This document shows, piece by piece, positions 15,164-22,104 of a stretch of 28,932 nucleotides of DNA. Source of the DNA: UMGS621 sp964468815 (GTDB taxonomy: Bacteria; Bacillota; Clostridia; Christensenellales; Borkfalkiaceae); contig CAYXWN010000025.1 of assembly GCA_964468815.1 (NCBI GenBank), forward strand, positions 1-28,932, read 5' to 3'. The translations under genes were made by a program, and so were the position numbers. Position 1 is the first letter of the stretch. The number at the start of each line of letters is the position of its first letter. The notes beneath the pieces were generated by a model. It searched no databases. It was not told the DNA's origin and was given only the letters and a program-made list of their open reading frames with translations.

Positions 15164-16854
15164 CCGCATTGAAAGCCGCTTTGACGGGACAGCCGTTCGG
15201 CGCAATCTTCGATTTGGGGAATTTATTGATTTTTTTCTTCCTTACGCTCGGGAATACCATTCTTTTGACCTTGATCGCCGGGAAGTTTTTGCTTGCATTG
15301 CAACAATGCGGCTATAAAGGGAAGCGTTATTTGAAATGGCTTCGGAGTAAACACAACGGCTATCTTTCGCGGTTAATGTTGCTCAGCCTCATGAGTATTC
15401 TCTTTTTCTGTGTGACGTGTATGTGCTTTTCGACCATCGGCGAAACGTGGAATCGCCCGTCCGCTTATATCGGACTGTTCGCGTATCTTCTGTTCATGTT
15501 GGTTTATCTCGATACCGAACGGCACGTTACGGAAAAATTGCCCTTAAAGATGACGCGTCGGTTGGTTCGGCTCGTCGTGACCTACGTCTTGCTGCAATTC
15601 GCGTTCAGTTACGGCGTGATCGTCTTGACCAACTACGTTACGTACGTTACGGTAAGTCAGGTTTACGCGATTTTACGGTTTTTCCCCATCTGTCTGCTCC
15701 CGTTGTTTGCACCTTTCGTGGTGTGGCTCGCATATATCATAAACGAGCCGATGGAGCGAGCCAATAACCGCCGCTATATTCGCGAATGTAAACGCGTGCT
15801 CGATCGGAGCGATATCGTCAAAATCGGCATTACGGGCAGTTTCGGCAAGACTAGCGTTAAAAATATTCTGACGGGGATTCTTTCGCAGAAATACCGCGTG
15901 TTGAGTACGCCCGAATCGTACAATACGCCGCTCGGCATTTCGCTTACCGTAAAAAAAATGGACGCCACGCACGATATTTTCATTGCGGAAATGGGGGCGC
16001 GCAACGTAGGGGATATTTCCGATCTCGCGTCGATCGTAAAGCCGCACTACGCCGTTTTGACCGGCGTGAACGCGCAACATTTGGAGAGTTTCGGCAGCGA
16101 GGAAAAAATTCTCGAAACCAAATTCGAGTTGTTTGAAAGTTTGCCGTCGGACGGCTTCGGTTTTTTCTCCGCGGATAACGCCGGCTCGATCGAACTGTAC
16201 AATCGCTTTCAAGGCAAAAAATTTCTCGCAGGGATTCAGGCGCAAGAAGATCTTGTCTTTGCGGACGAGATCGACATTTCCGAACAGGGAACTGCCTTTA
16301 CCTTGCGGATTCACGGAGAAAAACCGGTGCATTGCCTTACGACGTTGCTCGGAAAACACAATATTTCCAATATCTGCCTTGCGGCGGCGGTTGCCTATCA
16401 AATCGGCATGAAGCCGAAAGAAATCGCGCTCGGCATCAATAAATTAAGCGCCATCGAACATCGGCTTGCGCTCGTTCCCAACCATCGGGATATCGTGATT
16501 ATCGACGACAGTTACAACGCTAACGAGGACGGTGCGGCGGTCGCGTTAGACGTTTTGAATACTTTTTCGGGGAGAAAGATCGTGGTTACGCCCGGGTTGA
16601 TCGAGTTGGGCTCGCGTGAAAACGAGGCGAATTACGATTTCGGCAGACGGCTTGCGGAAAAGGCGGATAAGGTGATCGTGGTCGGTCGGCACAACGCCGA
16701 AATGCTCATCAAGGGCATGTTGGCGGCAGGTATGCAACGGGAAAACATCTTGTTTGAACGCAACTTAACGCGCGGTAACGAGCGGTTGAACGAGATTGTG
16801 GAAAAGGGCGACGTCGTTCTGTTCGAGAACGATTTGCCCGACACGTACAACTGA
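15160..16854 (+). CDS. murF: Membrane-anchored MurF-like Mur ligase
   Basis: A 564-residue protein in two parts. Residues 1-215 form a membrane domain with about five hydrophobic segments (near 20-45, 72-92, 103-118, 135-160 and 167-193). Residues 218-564 are the central and C-terminal Mur ligase domains: ATP loop GSFGKTS (226-232), EMGARNVGDI (277-286), LGKHN (398-402) and DDSYNAN (449-455). These fit MurF, which adds D-Ala-D-Ala to the UDP-MurNAc tripeptide. The usual MurF N-terminal UDP-binding domain is not visible; the membrane domain takes its place. The ATG overlaps the upstream hydrolase stop (ATGA), and ddl, which makes the D-Ala-D-Ala substrate, follows. A ligase acting on a lipid-linked substrate is an alternative reading. 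Confidence 0.85.
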   Translation: MTALKAALTGQPFGAIFDLGNLLIFFFLTLGNTILLTLIAGKFLLALQQCGYKGKRYLKWLRSKHNGYLSRLMLLSLMSILFFCVTCMCFSTIGETWNRPSAYIGLFAYLLFMLVYLDTERHVTEKLPLKMTRRLVRLVVTYVLLQFAFSYGVIVLTNYVTYVTVSQVYAILRFFPICLLPLFAPFVVWLAYIINEPMERANNRRYIRECKRVLDRSDIVKIGITGSFGKTSVKNILTGILSQKYRVLSTPESYNTPLGISLTVKKMDATHDIFIAEMGARNVGDISDLASIVKPHYAVLTGVNAQHLESFGSEEKILETKFELFESLPSDGFGFFSADNAGSIELYNRFQGKKFLAGIQAQEDLVFADEIDISEQGTAFTLRIHGEKPVHCLTTLLGKHNISNICLAAAVAYQIGMKPKEIALGINKLSAIEHRLALVPNHRDIVIIDDSYNANEDGAAVALDVLNTFSGRKIVVTPGLIELGSRENEANYDFGRRLAEKADKVIVVGRHNAEMLIKGMLAAGMQRENILFERNLTRGNERLNEIVEKGDVVLFENDLPDTYN

Positions 16855-16864
16855 TAAAAGAGAG

Positions 16865-16903
16865 AAAAGCACGAAAGTAATTGATTACGGAGGTGCTTTT
16901 TTT
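16865..16903 (+). terminator. Terminator-like hairpin that also encloses the ddl ribosome-binding site
   Basis: AAAAGCAC (16865-16872) pairs with GTGCTTTT (16893-16900) and is followed by TTT up to the ddl ATG at 16904. The loop has an inner GTAAT/ATTAC stem and contains most of the GGAGG (16889-16893). It could terminate part of the operon transcript or mask the ddl ribosome site. It lies 10 bases after the murF-like stop. Confidence 0.55.
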
Positions 16904-17992
16904 ATGAAAAAAATTTTAGTGGTATTCGGCGGAACAGCGCCCGAACGGGACGTTTCCGTCATAACGGGGGTATTTGCGGCGAACGCATTGGATAAAACGC
17001 GGTACGAGGCGATCCCCGTCTATATCCGTTCGGCAACCGAATGGTTTACGGGAGGCGCACTCTTCGACCTTTCTTTTTATCGCTCGTTCGATCCCAAGAA
17101 AGCGGAGCGCGTCTGTCTGCTACCCGGCGATCACACGCTGTATCGGATTCGGAAAGGGAAGTTAAAGCCGCTTTCGGCGATCGCCGCGGCGATCAACTGT
17201 ACGCACGGCGCAGGCGGCGAGGACGGTTCTTTGAACGGCGTTTTTTCTCTTTCCAAAATTCCCGTCGTCGGGGGAGATACGCTTTCCGCTTCCGTCGCCA
17301 TGGATAAAGTCGCGACGAAACTTTTTTTGAAAGGGTTAAAACTCCCTTCTCTTCCCTCGTTTTTGTGGCGAGGCGATTACGAAGAAGCGGACGCGTTCGG
17401 CTATCCCGTAATCGTCAAACCGGCGCGGTTGGGTTCTAGTATCGGCATTTCCGAAGCGGAAGATCGGGAATCGCTGTTTCATGCGCTTGCGCTTGCCGAA
17501 CGATACGACGATAAGATTTTGATCGAGCGCGCGCTGACGGATTTTTGCGAAGTCAATTGCGCGTGTTATAAGGCGGGGGAAACAACGGTTGTTTCCGAAT
17601 GTGAAATGCCCGTAACGCAGCACTCTTTTCTTACCTTTTCGGATAAATACACGGAGGGCGCGGAGCGGCTGTTCCCCGCGCCTATCGAGCCGATGCTCGC
17701 CGATCGGATCAAGGAAATCACGCGGACGATTTACGAGGCGTTGGAGTTTACGGGCATCGTGCGCGTGGATTATCTCGTCAAGGGAAAGCGCGTTTGGGTG
17801 AACGAAGTGAACGCGATCCCCGGTTCGTTGGCGTATTATCTGTTTACCGATACGGTCGCCGGCTTTACGAAAATTCTCACCGCGTTGATAGAGGAAGCGC
17901 GCGAGACGTTTAACCGAAAGGAAAATCTGTTGCAAAAATTCCCCTCTCGGATTTTGGAAATTACGGGCGTAAAGGGGGGCAAACGCTTGTAA
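16904..17992 (+). CDS. ddl: D-alanine--D-alanine ligase
   Basis: A 362-residue ATP-grasp ligase that joins two D-alanines for peptidoglycan. The N-terminus VVFGGTAPERDVSVITG, the HGAGGEDGSLNG block (about 102-113), KPARLGSSIGIS in the ATP-grasp region, and the C-terminal VNEVNAIPGSLAYYLF are all canonical. The omega-loop segment FSDKYTEGAE keeps the Asp/Tyr layout of ordinary Ddl and does not resemble vancomycin-type D-Ala-D-Lac ligases, though this is a judgement by eye. The ATG at 16904 uses the GGAGG in the hairpin just upstream; longer frames run into the murF-like gene. The icd promoter overlaps its stop codon. Confidence 0.94.
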   Translation: MKKILVVFGGTAPERDVSVITGVFAANALDKTRYEAIPVYIRSATEWFTGGALFDLSFYRSFDPKKAERVCLLPGDHTLYRIRKGKLKPLSAIAAAINCTHGAGGEDGSLNGVFSLSKIPVVGGDTLSASVAMDKVATKLFLKGLKLPSLPSFLWRGDYEEADAFGYPVIVKPARLGSSIGISEAEDRESLFHALALAERYDDKILIERALTDFCEVNCACYKAGETTVVSECEMPVTQHSFLTFSDKYTEGAERLFPAPIEPMLADRIKEITRTIYEALEFTGIVRVDYLVKGKRVWVNEVNAIPGSLAYYLFTDTVAGFTKILTALIEEARETFNRKENLLQKFPSRILEITGVKGGKRL

Positions 17993-18015
17993 AAGGACGG
18001 ATTTTTTGATACAAT
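17987..18015 (+). promoter_or_regulatory. Sigma-A promoter of icd, overlapping the ddl stop codon
   Basis: TTGTAA (17987-17992, including the TAA stop of ddl), 17 bp and TACAAT (18010-18015). It lies about 30 bp ahead of the icd start. Confidence 0.6.
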
Positions 18016-18044
18016 AGGAAAAATGTTCGAGGAGGACTTTTTTC

Positions 18045-19241
18045 GTGAAAATCAGAATGAATACACCGCTGGTCGAAATGGACGGCGACGAAATGACGCG
18101 TATCTTATGGGCGTGGATTAAGGAAAAGTTGATTTTGCCTTACGTCGATTTGAAAACGGAATATTACGATCTCGGCTTAAAGCGTCGGGACGAAACGAAC
18201 GACGAGGTGACCGTCCTTGCGGCGGAAGCGACCAAACGGTACGGCGTTGCGGTCAAATGCGCGACGATCACGCCGAACGCGCAGCGTGTGGAAGAATACG
18301 GTCTGAAAGAAATGTGGAAAAGTCCGAACGGCACGATCCGCGCGATTTTGGACGGAACGGTATTCCGCGCCCCTGTTTTGGCAAAGGGCGTACAGCCGTA
18401 TATTCCGTCTTGGAAAAAGCCGATCGTCATCGCGCGCCACGCTTACGGCGATATTTACAAGGCGACGGACGCGCGCGTCGGCAAGGGAAAGGCGGAACTC
18501 GTCTTTACGGACTTGGACGGAAAAGAAACCCGTCGAACGATTTTCGATTTTAAAGAGAACGGAATCGTTTTGGGAATGTATAATACGGACGCTTCGATCA
18601 GAAGTTTTGCGCGCGCATGCTTTTCTTACGCGCTGTCCGAGGGACTTCCGCTTTGGTTCTCCGCGAAAGACACCATATCCAAACAGTACGATCACCGCTT
18701 TAAAGATATTTTTGCCGAGGTGTACGAAAACGAATATCGCGAACGCTTCGAACAAGCGGGGATCGAATACAGTTATACGTTGATCGACGACGCCGTAGCG
18801 CGTATCGTGCGGTCGGAAGGCGGCATGGTTTGGGCTTGTAAAAATTACGACGGCGACGTGATGAGCGATATGGTCGCCACGGCTTACGGCTCGCTCGCGA
18901 TGATGACGTCCGTCTTGGTTTCGCCGGACGGAATTTTCGAATACGAAGCGGCGCACGGCACAGTGACGCGCCATTATTACCGTTATTTGAAAGGCGAATC
19001 GACGTCTACCAATCCGGTGGCTACCATTTTCGCTTGGACGGGCGCGTTAAAAAAGAGGGGAGAATTAGACGGACTTTCCGATTTGGTCACGTTTTCGGAA
19101 CGGTTGGAAAAAGCCACGCTCGATACCATCGAAGCAGGGTATATGACGGGCGATCTCGCCGCGATCTTCCGTAGAGAGGGCGTCGTCCCCGTAACGCTTT
19201 CGTCCGAAGCGTTTTTGGACGCGATTGCCGAACGGCTGTAA
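18045..19241 (+). CDS. icd: Isocitrate dehydrogenase (NADP-dependent, eukaryotic-like dimeric type)
   Basis: A 398-residue enzyme that converts isocitrate to 2-oxoglutarate and CO2. It resembles the eukaryotic-type subfamily rather than the E. coli type: the N-terminus is TPLVEMDGDEMTRILW, the substrate loop is KSPNGTIRAILDGTVF (about 92-107), and later blocks are RHAYGDIYKATD, HRFKDIFAEVYE and YEAAHGTVTRH. NADP use is usual for this type. It starts with GTG at 18045, placed nine bases after GAGGAGG (18029-18035); an ATG at 18057 is too far from it. It has its own promoter and a terminator. No citrate synthase or aconitase gene lies next to it. Its product feeds GdhA encoded earlier in the window. 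Confidence 0.96.
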   Translation: MKIRMNTPLVEMDGDEMTRILWAWIKEKLILPYVDLKTEYYDLGLKRRDETNDEVTVLAAEATKRYGVAVKCATITPNAQRVEEYGLKEMWKSPNGTIRAILDGTVFRAPVLAKGVQPYIPSWKKPIVIARHAYGDIYKATDARVGKGKAELVFTDLDGKETRRTIFDFKENGIVLGMYNTDASIRSFARACFSYALSEGLPLWFSAKDTISKQYDHRFKDIFAEVYENEYRERFEQAGIEYSYTLIDDAVARIVRSEGGMVWACKNYDGDVMSDMVATAYGSLAMMTSVLVSPDGIFEYEAAHGTVTRHYYRYLKGESTSTNPVATIFAWTGALKKRGELDGLSDLVTFSERLEKATLDTIEAGYMTGDLAAIFRREGVVPVTLSSEAFLDAIAERL

Positions 19242-19296
19242 GAAAAACGGTTTCTATACGGTTTCTGTTTTGTTATGAATTTTTAACGACTTGTTC

Positions 19297-19323
19297 GCCG
19301 CTCTTTTTAAGGGCGGCTTTTTT
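19297..19323 (+). terminator. Intrinsic terminator of icd
   Basis: GCCGCTC (19297-19303) pairs with GGGCGGC (19311-19317), including one G-U pair, and is followed by six Ts. Confidence 0.85.
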
Positions 19324-19353
19324 ATGCCGAAAAAGAGAAATTTTTTTCAACTT

Positions 19354-19387
19354 GCATATTTGAGAAAACTCGCTCATACATTATAAT
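19354..19387 (+). promoter_or_regulatory. Sigma-E-like promoter of the spoIVF pair (overlapping a possible sigma-A promoter)
   Basis: GCATATT (19354-19360), 14 bp and CATACATT (19375-19382) match the sporulation mother-cell sigma-E consensus closely. An overlapping TTGAGA (19360-19365), 16 bp, TATAAT (19382-19387) could be read by sigma-A. In Bacillus the spoIVF operon is transcribed by sigma-E. Confidence 0.65.
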
Positions 19388-19414
19388 ACAAAAAAGGGAC
19401 AAGGAGAAAGAACC

Positions 19415-20155
19415 ATGAGCGAAAAAACGCAATATGCGGAAATGCTGGAAATTCCCGTCAACACAACGAATATCGTGACAAAGCCGAAACGCGGTCGCAA
19501 AAAGAAGGTCGCCAAGCCTCCCGAAGAGATAAAAGAGCGACTGATCGACGAGATCAACGCGCAGGCGGAAGCCGAGCCGATTGCGGAAAGGACGGAACGC
19601 GAAGAAACGGAGGGAAGCGTTTCCATCGTCAAAAAAGAAAACAAAAAAAAGGGCGTGAGCGTGATTGCCGTGCAAGTTGCCGTGATCGCGGCGTTGGCGG
19701 CGGTCATCGCCCTATCTAATTTTTACGTCGAAAATACGGGGATCAACGCATTTTTGCGGTACGTCTTTTCGTCGTCTTCTGCGGTGCAGACGGACGAACG
19801 GCTGTATCACGAATTTTTCGCCAAACTGCCCACCCAAAACGGCGCGGTTACGTTGGAAGAGGGAGCAATGACGTTCGCCGCGGCAGGCAGCGTCTACGCG
19901 CCTTGCGACGGTACGGTTTCTTCGGTCACGCTGACGGACGGGAAATATACCATCGAGGTGCGGCACAACAAGAATTTCAAATCGACGATTGCCGGCGTAG
20001 ATTACGCTTACGTCGAAGAGGGGGCTCTCGTGTATGCCACCGTCCCCGTCGGCTTTACGCGCGGAGAAGAAGTCACGGTATGTTTTTATAACGGAGAAAA
20101 CGCGCGGATCACAGACTTTAACGTCGACGAAACGGGCGTGATATGGGCGGTATAA
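19415..20155 (+). CDS. spoIVFA: SpoIVFA-like protein (degenerate LytM domain, partner of the SpoIVFB protease)
   Basis: A 246-residue protein. It has a basic and acidic N-terminal cytoplasmic region (1-80, with the KRGRKKK cluster), one membrane segment (about 81-102) and an outer domain. The last 90 residues resemble an M23/LytM fold (VYAPCDGTVSSVTL), but the HxxxD and HxH zinc residues are absent. This is the layout of SpoIVFA, which holds and inhibits SpoIVFB in the outer forespore membrane. The identification depends partly on the next gene, which encodes a SpoIVFB-type protease and overlaps it by 13 bases. AAGGAGA before the ATG sets the start, and the promoter upstream looks sigma-E-dependent. 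Confidence 0.75.
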   Translation: MSEKTQYAEMLEIPVNTTNIVTKPKRGRKKKVAKPPEEIKERLIDEINAQAEAEPIAERTEREETEGSVSIVKKENKKKGVSVIAVQVAVIAALAAVIALSNFYVENTGINAFLRYVFSSSSAVQTDERLYHEFFAKLPTQNGAVTLEEGAMTFAAAGSVYAPCDGTVSSVTLTDGKYTIEVRHNKNFKSTIAGVDYAYVEEGALVYATVPVGFTRGEEVTVCFYNGENARITDFNVDETGVIWAV

Positions 20156-21114
20156 CGCTGAAAATTCACCCGTTGTTTTATCTGTTCGGCGTGTATTTCG
20201 CGCTGACGGGAAGGATTTTTTCCTTTATCGTTTATACGATCGTTGCCCTAGTTCACGAACTGGGGCATTCGTTCGTTGCGGAACGGTTGGGCTATCGGTT
20301 GAAAAGCATCGTTTTAATGCCGTACGGCGCGGTGATCGGGGGCGACGTTTCCGATCTTCGCTTAAAAGACGAAATCGCCGTCGCGGCGGCAGGGCCGCTC
20401 GTCAATCTCGCGATCGGCACGTTTTTCGTCGCCACGTGGTGGCTTTTCCCCGAAAGTTACCCGTATACCGAACTTGCCGCAGAGGCGAATTTTTCGCTGT
20501 TTTTCATCAATTTATTACCGGCGTATCCCTTGGACGGCGGCAGAATTTTACTTGCGACGCTCTCGTTGAATCTGAAAAAAAGGACGGCGGAACGCATTGT
20601 ACGCGGACTCGGCGTCGCGTTGGGGGGATTGCTTTTCGCTGCGTTCGTCGTAACGGCGTTTCGGGAAATCAATTTTTCGATTTTGTTTTTTGCGGCGTTT
20701 ATCGTTGTCGGCGCGCTTTCCGGTCGGACGGAGAACGCTTACGTCAAGTTGTTTTCGGGCGTATCCTCGCAAATGTTGGCGCGCGGAACGCGCGTTCGGC
20801 GCGTGGCGATCGACAAGCGTGCTCCCGTCAAGCGGTTGTACGCCCTTTTAAGCGCGGAAGAACTAAACGAGGTAACGGTTTACGACGGCAAACAAAAAAT
20901 TCGCACGCTGACGCAACGGGAGTTGGAAAATTTCTTTGCAAATGCGAAAATTTATGATACAATAGAAAAAACGTTGCAAGAGGAAATTGATCGTGAAGCT
21001 AGAGGAGTTGTATCAAACAAGACAGAGTTGCCGCAATTTTCGGAAAGAACCCGTTCCGCACAAACTGTTGACGTGTCTGGCGGAAAGCGCAAGACTCGCA
21101 CCGTCGGCGTGTAA
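20143..21114 (+). CDS. spoIVFB: SpoIVFB-like site-2 (M50) intramembrane metalloprotease
   Basis: A 323-residue polytopic membrane zinc protease. HELGH (38-42; His38, Glu39, His42) and NLLPAYPLDGGR with Asp131 are the two catalytic motifs, spaced as in SpoIVFB. SpoIVFB cleaves pro-sigma-K in the mother cell during sporulation. The ATG overlaps the spoIVFA-like stop by 13 bases. The expected family length is roughly 280-290 residues. Here the last 40 residues (from about 284) are Arg/Thr/Ser-rich and are encoded within the start of the nitroreductase gene in another frame, with an internal promoter just before it. This tail may be a read-on after loss of an original stop codon. No sigK is in the window. 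Confidence 0.9.
   Translation: MGGITLKIHPLFYLFGVYFALTGRIFSFIVYTIVALVHELGHSFVAERLGYRLKSIVLMPYGAVIGGDVSDLRLKDEIAVAAAGPLVNLAIGTFFVATWWLFPESYPYTELAAEANFSLFFINLLPAYPLDGGRILLATLSLNLKKRTAERIVRGLGVALGGLLFAAFVVTAFREINFSILFFAAFIVVGALSGRTENAYVKLFSGVSSQMLARGTRVRRVAIDKRAPVKRLYALLSAEELNEVTVYDGKQKIRTLTQRELENFFANAKIYDTIEKTLQEEIDREARGVVSNKTELPQFSERTRSAQTVDVSGGKRKTRTVGV
20936..20963 (+). promoter_or_regulatory. Sigma-A promoter of the nitroreductase, inside spoIVFB
   Basis: TTGCAA (20936-20941), 16 bp and TACAAT (20958-20963) lie within the last part of the spoIVFB frame. Transcription would start near 20970, leaving a 23-nt leader with AGAGGA (20979-20984). Confidence 0.55.
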
Positions 21115-21520
21115 TTCTCAGCCGTGGATTTTTTACGTCGCGGAAAAGCCCGAAACGGTGGAAATAATCGCCGCCGCAGCGGAAGAAAAGGGCGTGAATT
21201 CTTTTGTGGAAAACGTGTCTGCGTTTATCGTCGCCGTAGAAGATAAGCCGAATTGGACCGAACGCTTCGGAATGAAATTAAAAGATCAAGATTTTGCTTC
21301 CCTCGATATGGGCTTGGCGATTTCGCAATTGATTCTCCGCGCGACGGAAGAGGGGCTTTCCACGTGTATGATCGGACTTTTCGAGGAGGACAAAATACAG
21401 CAAGCGCTCGGAACGGATCATCGCGTGCGATTAGTCATCGCGGTAGGGTATGCGGCGGAGAATGATCCGATTCGTCCGAAAAAACGCAAATCCTCCGCAA
21501 AGGTGATCCGTTACGTATAG
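20993..21520 (+). CDS. Nitroreductase-family FMN oxidoreductase
   Basis: A 175-residue flavoprotein of the nitroreductase fold. Characteristic blocks are LYQTRQSCRNF near the N-terminus, APSACNSQPW (about 36-45) for FMN contacts, and DMGLAISQLILRATEEGLSTCMIG in the central helix region. It probably reduces quinone- or nitro-type compounds with NAD(P)H; the true substrate is unknown. It starts with GTG at 20993, eight bases after AGAGGA. A TTG at 20987 is too close to that site. The first 122 bases overlap spoIVFB in a different frame. A promoter inside spoIVFB suggests vegetative expression independent of sporulation. Confidence 0.92.
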   Translation: MKLEELYQTRQSCRNFRKEPVPHKLLTCLAESARLAPSACNSQPWIFYVAEKPETVEIIAAAAEEKGVNSFVENVSAFIVAVEDKPNWTERFGMKLKDQDFASLDMGLAISQLILRATEEGLSTCMIGLFEEDKIQQALGTDHRVRLVIAVGYAAENDPIRPKKRKSSAKVIRYV

Positions 21521-21618
21521 ACGGGCGGCATTAAAAGCGTTGTCGCGCGGCGAGAAAGCCTCGTCCCCGTACGGGTGTGGCGCGATTGGCTTGAAAAATA
21601 AATTAGTTTAAAAACAAA

Positions 21619-21645
21619 ACGGATTGCAATTGTTTTGCGATCCGT
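21619..21645 (+). terminator. Terminator-like hairpin after the nitroreductase
   Basis: An 11-bp stem with one G-U pair (21619-21629 with 21635-21645, loop of five). The T-rich stretch CTTTT comes only five bases later, so it is a weaker terminator. The 98 bp between the nitroreductase stop and this hairpin hold a G/C-rich segment that I do not recognise. Confidence 0.5.
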
Positions 21646-21652
21646 TCGTGCT

Positions 21653-21699
21653 TTTAAAATTCAAACGGACGCGTTTGCCGCGTCCGTTTGAATTTTAAA
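21653..21699. terminator. Long bidirectional terminator after the HU gene
   Basis: A perfect 21-bp stem (21653-21673 with 21679-21699) with a five-base loop. AT-rich outer arms provide U-rich 3-prime sides on both strands. It lies 9 bp beyond the stop of the minus-strand HU gene and also faces the nitroreductase. Confidence 0.75.
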
Positions 21700-21708
21700 T
21701 GATTCGTA

Positions 21709-21984
21709 TTACTCGTTGATTCCGTCTTTATACGCCTTGCCGAATTTGAAGTTGGGCGCTTTCGTCGCTTCTACGTGAATTTTTTCACCGGTTAAAGGAT
21801 TGATCCGTTCACGCGCGGGTTTGTTCTTTACTTCAAACGTACCGAAGCCCGAAAGTTGAATTTTTTCTCCGTTTTTCAATCCGTCGGTTACAGCCTGAAT
21901 AAACGCGTCGTAAGCAGTGGACGCTTCCTTTAAGGTGATTCCTGCATTATTCGCGATTGCTCTGATAAATTCGTTCTTGTTCAT
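21709..21984 (-). CDS. hup: HU family DNA-binding protein
   Basis: A 91-residue histone-like protein that bends and compacts DNA as a dimer. It has the HU start MNKNEFIRAIANNAG, the central GEKIQLSGFGTFEVKNKPARERINPLTGEKI region with the DNA-intercalating Pro in NPLTG (about 62-66), and the C-terminal APNFKFGKAYKDGIN. Length is normal. GGAGGG precedes the ATG on the minus strand, and a TATAAT promoter is upstream. It is a single gene, divergent from the DHQS-fold gene, and ends at a 21-bp terminator stem. Confidence 0.97.
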   Translation of the reverse strand: MNKNEFIRAIANNAGITLKEASTAYDAFIQAVTDGLKNGEKIQLSGFGTFEVKNKPARERINPLTGEKIHVEATKAPNFKFGKAYKDGINE

Positions 21985-22012
21985 AAATACCCTCCATTGG
22001 TTATTATTACTT

Positions 22013-22040
22013 ATTATACCATAAAATAAAAATAAAACAA
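22013..22040 (-). promoter_or_regulatory. Sigma-A promoter of the HU gene
   Basis: On the minus strand, TTGTTT (complement of 22035-22040), 16 bp and a perfect TATAAT (complement of 22013-22018), about 30 bp before the ATG. The whole region is very AT-rich. Confidence 0.65.
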
Positions 22041-22066
22041 TCGTTTTTTAATTCTTTTTCTTCCGC

Positions 22067-22095
22067 TTGACAAAAGTTTCGTTTTATTCTATGAT
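22067..22095 (+). promoter_or_regulatory. Sigma-A promoter of the DHQS/G1PDH-like gene, predicted leaderless
   Basis: A perfect TTGACA (22067-22072), 17 bp and TATGAT (22090-22095). Transcription should start about 22101-22103, two to four bases before the ATG at 22105. No Shine-Dalgarno sequence exists. Confidence 0.7.
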
Positions 22096-22104
22096 TATTT
22101 GGTA

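Noticed and set aside
15673..16401. Minus-strand frame of 242 codons inside the murF-like gene
   Set aside because: It overlaps conserved Mur ligase motifs and has no ribosome site or recognisable domain.
16904..17992. Vancomycin-resistance type D-Ala-D-Lac ligase
   Set aside because: The omega-loop region keeps the ordinary Ddl layout, and no vanH, vanX or regulator genes are nearby.
18177..18974. Long minus-strand frame of 265 codons inside icd
   Set aside because: It is fully covered by a well-conserved isocitrate dehydrogenase gene, and its composition is Arg/Phe/Val-biased without motifs.
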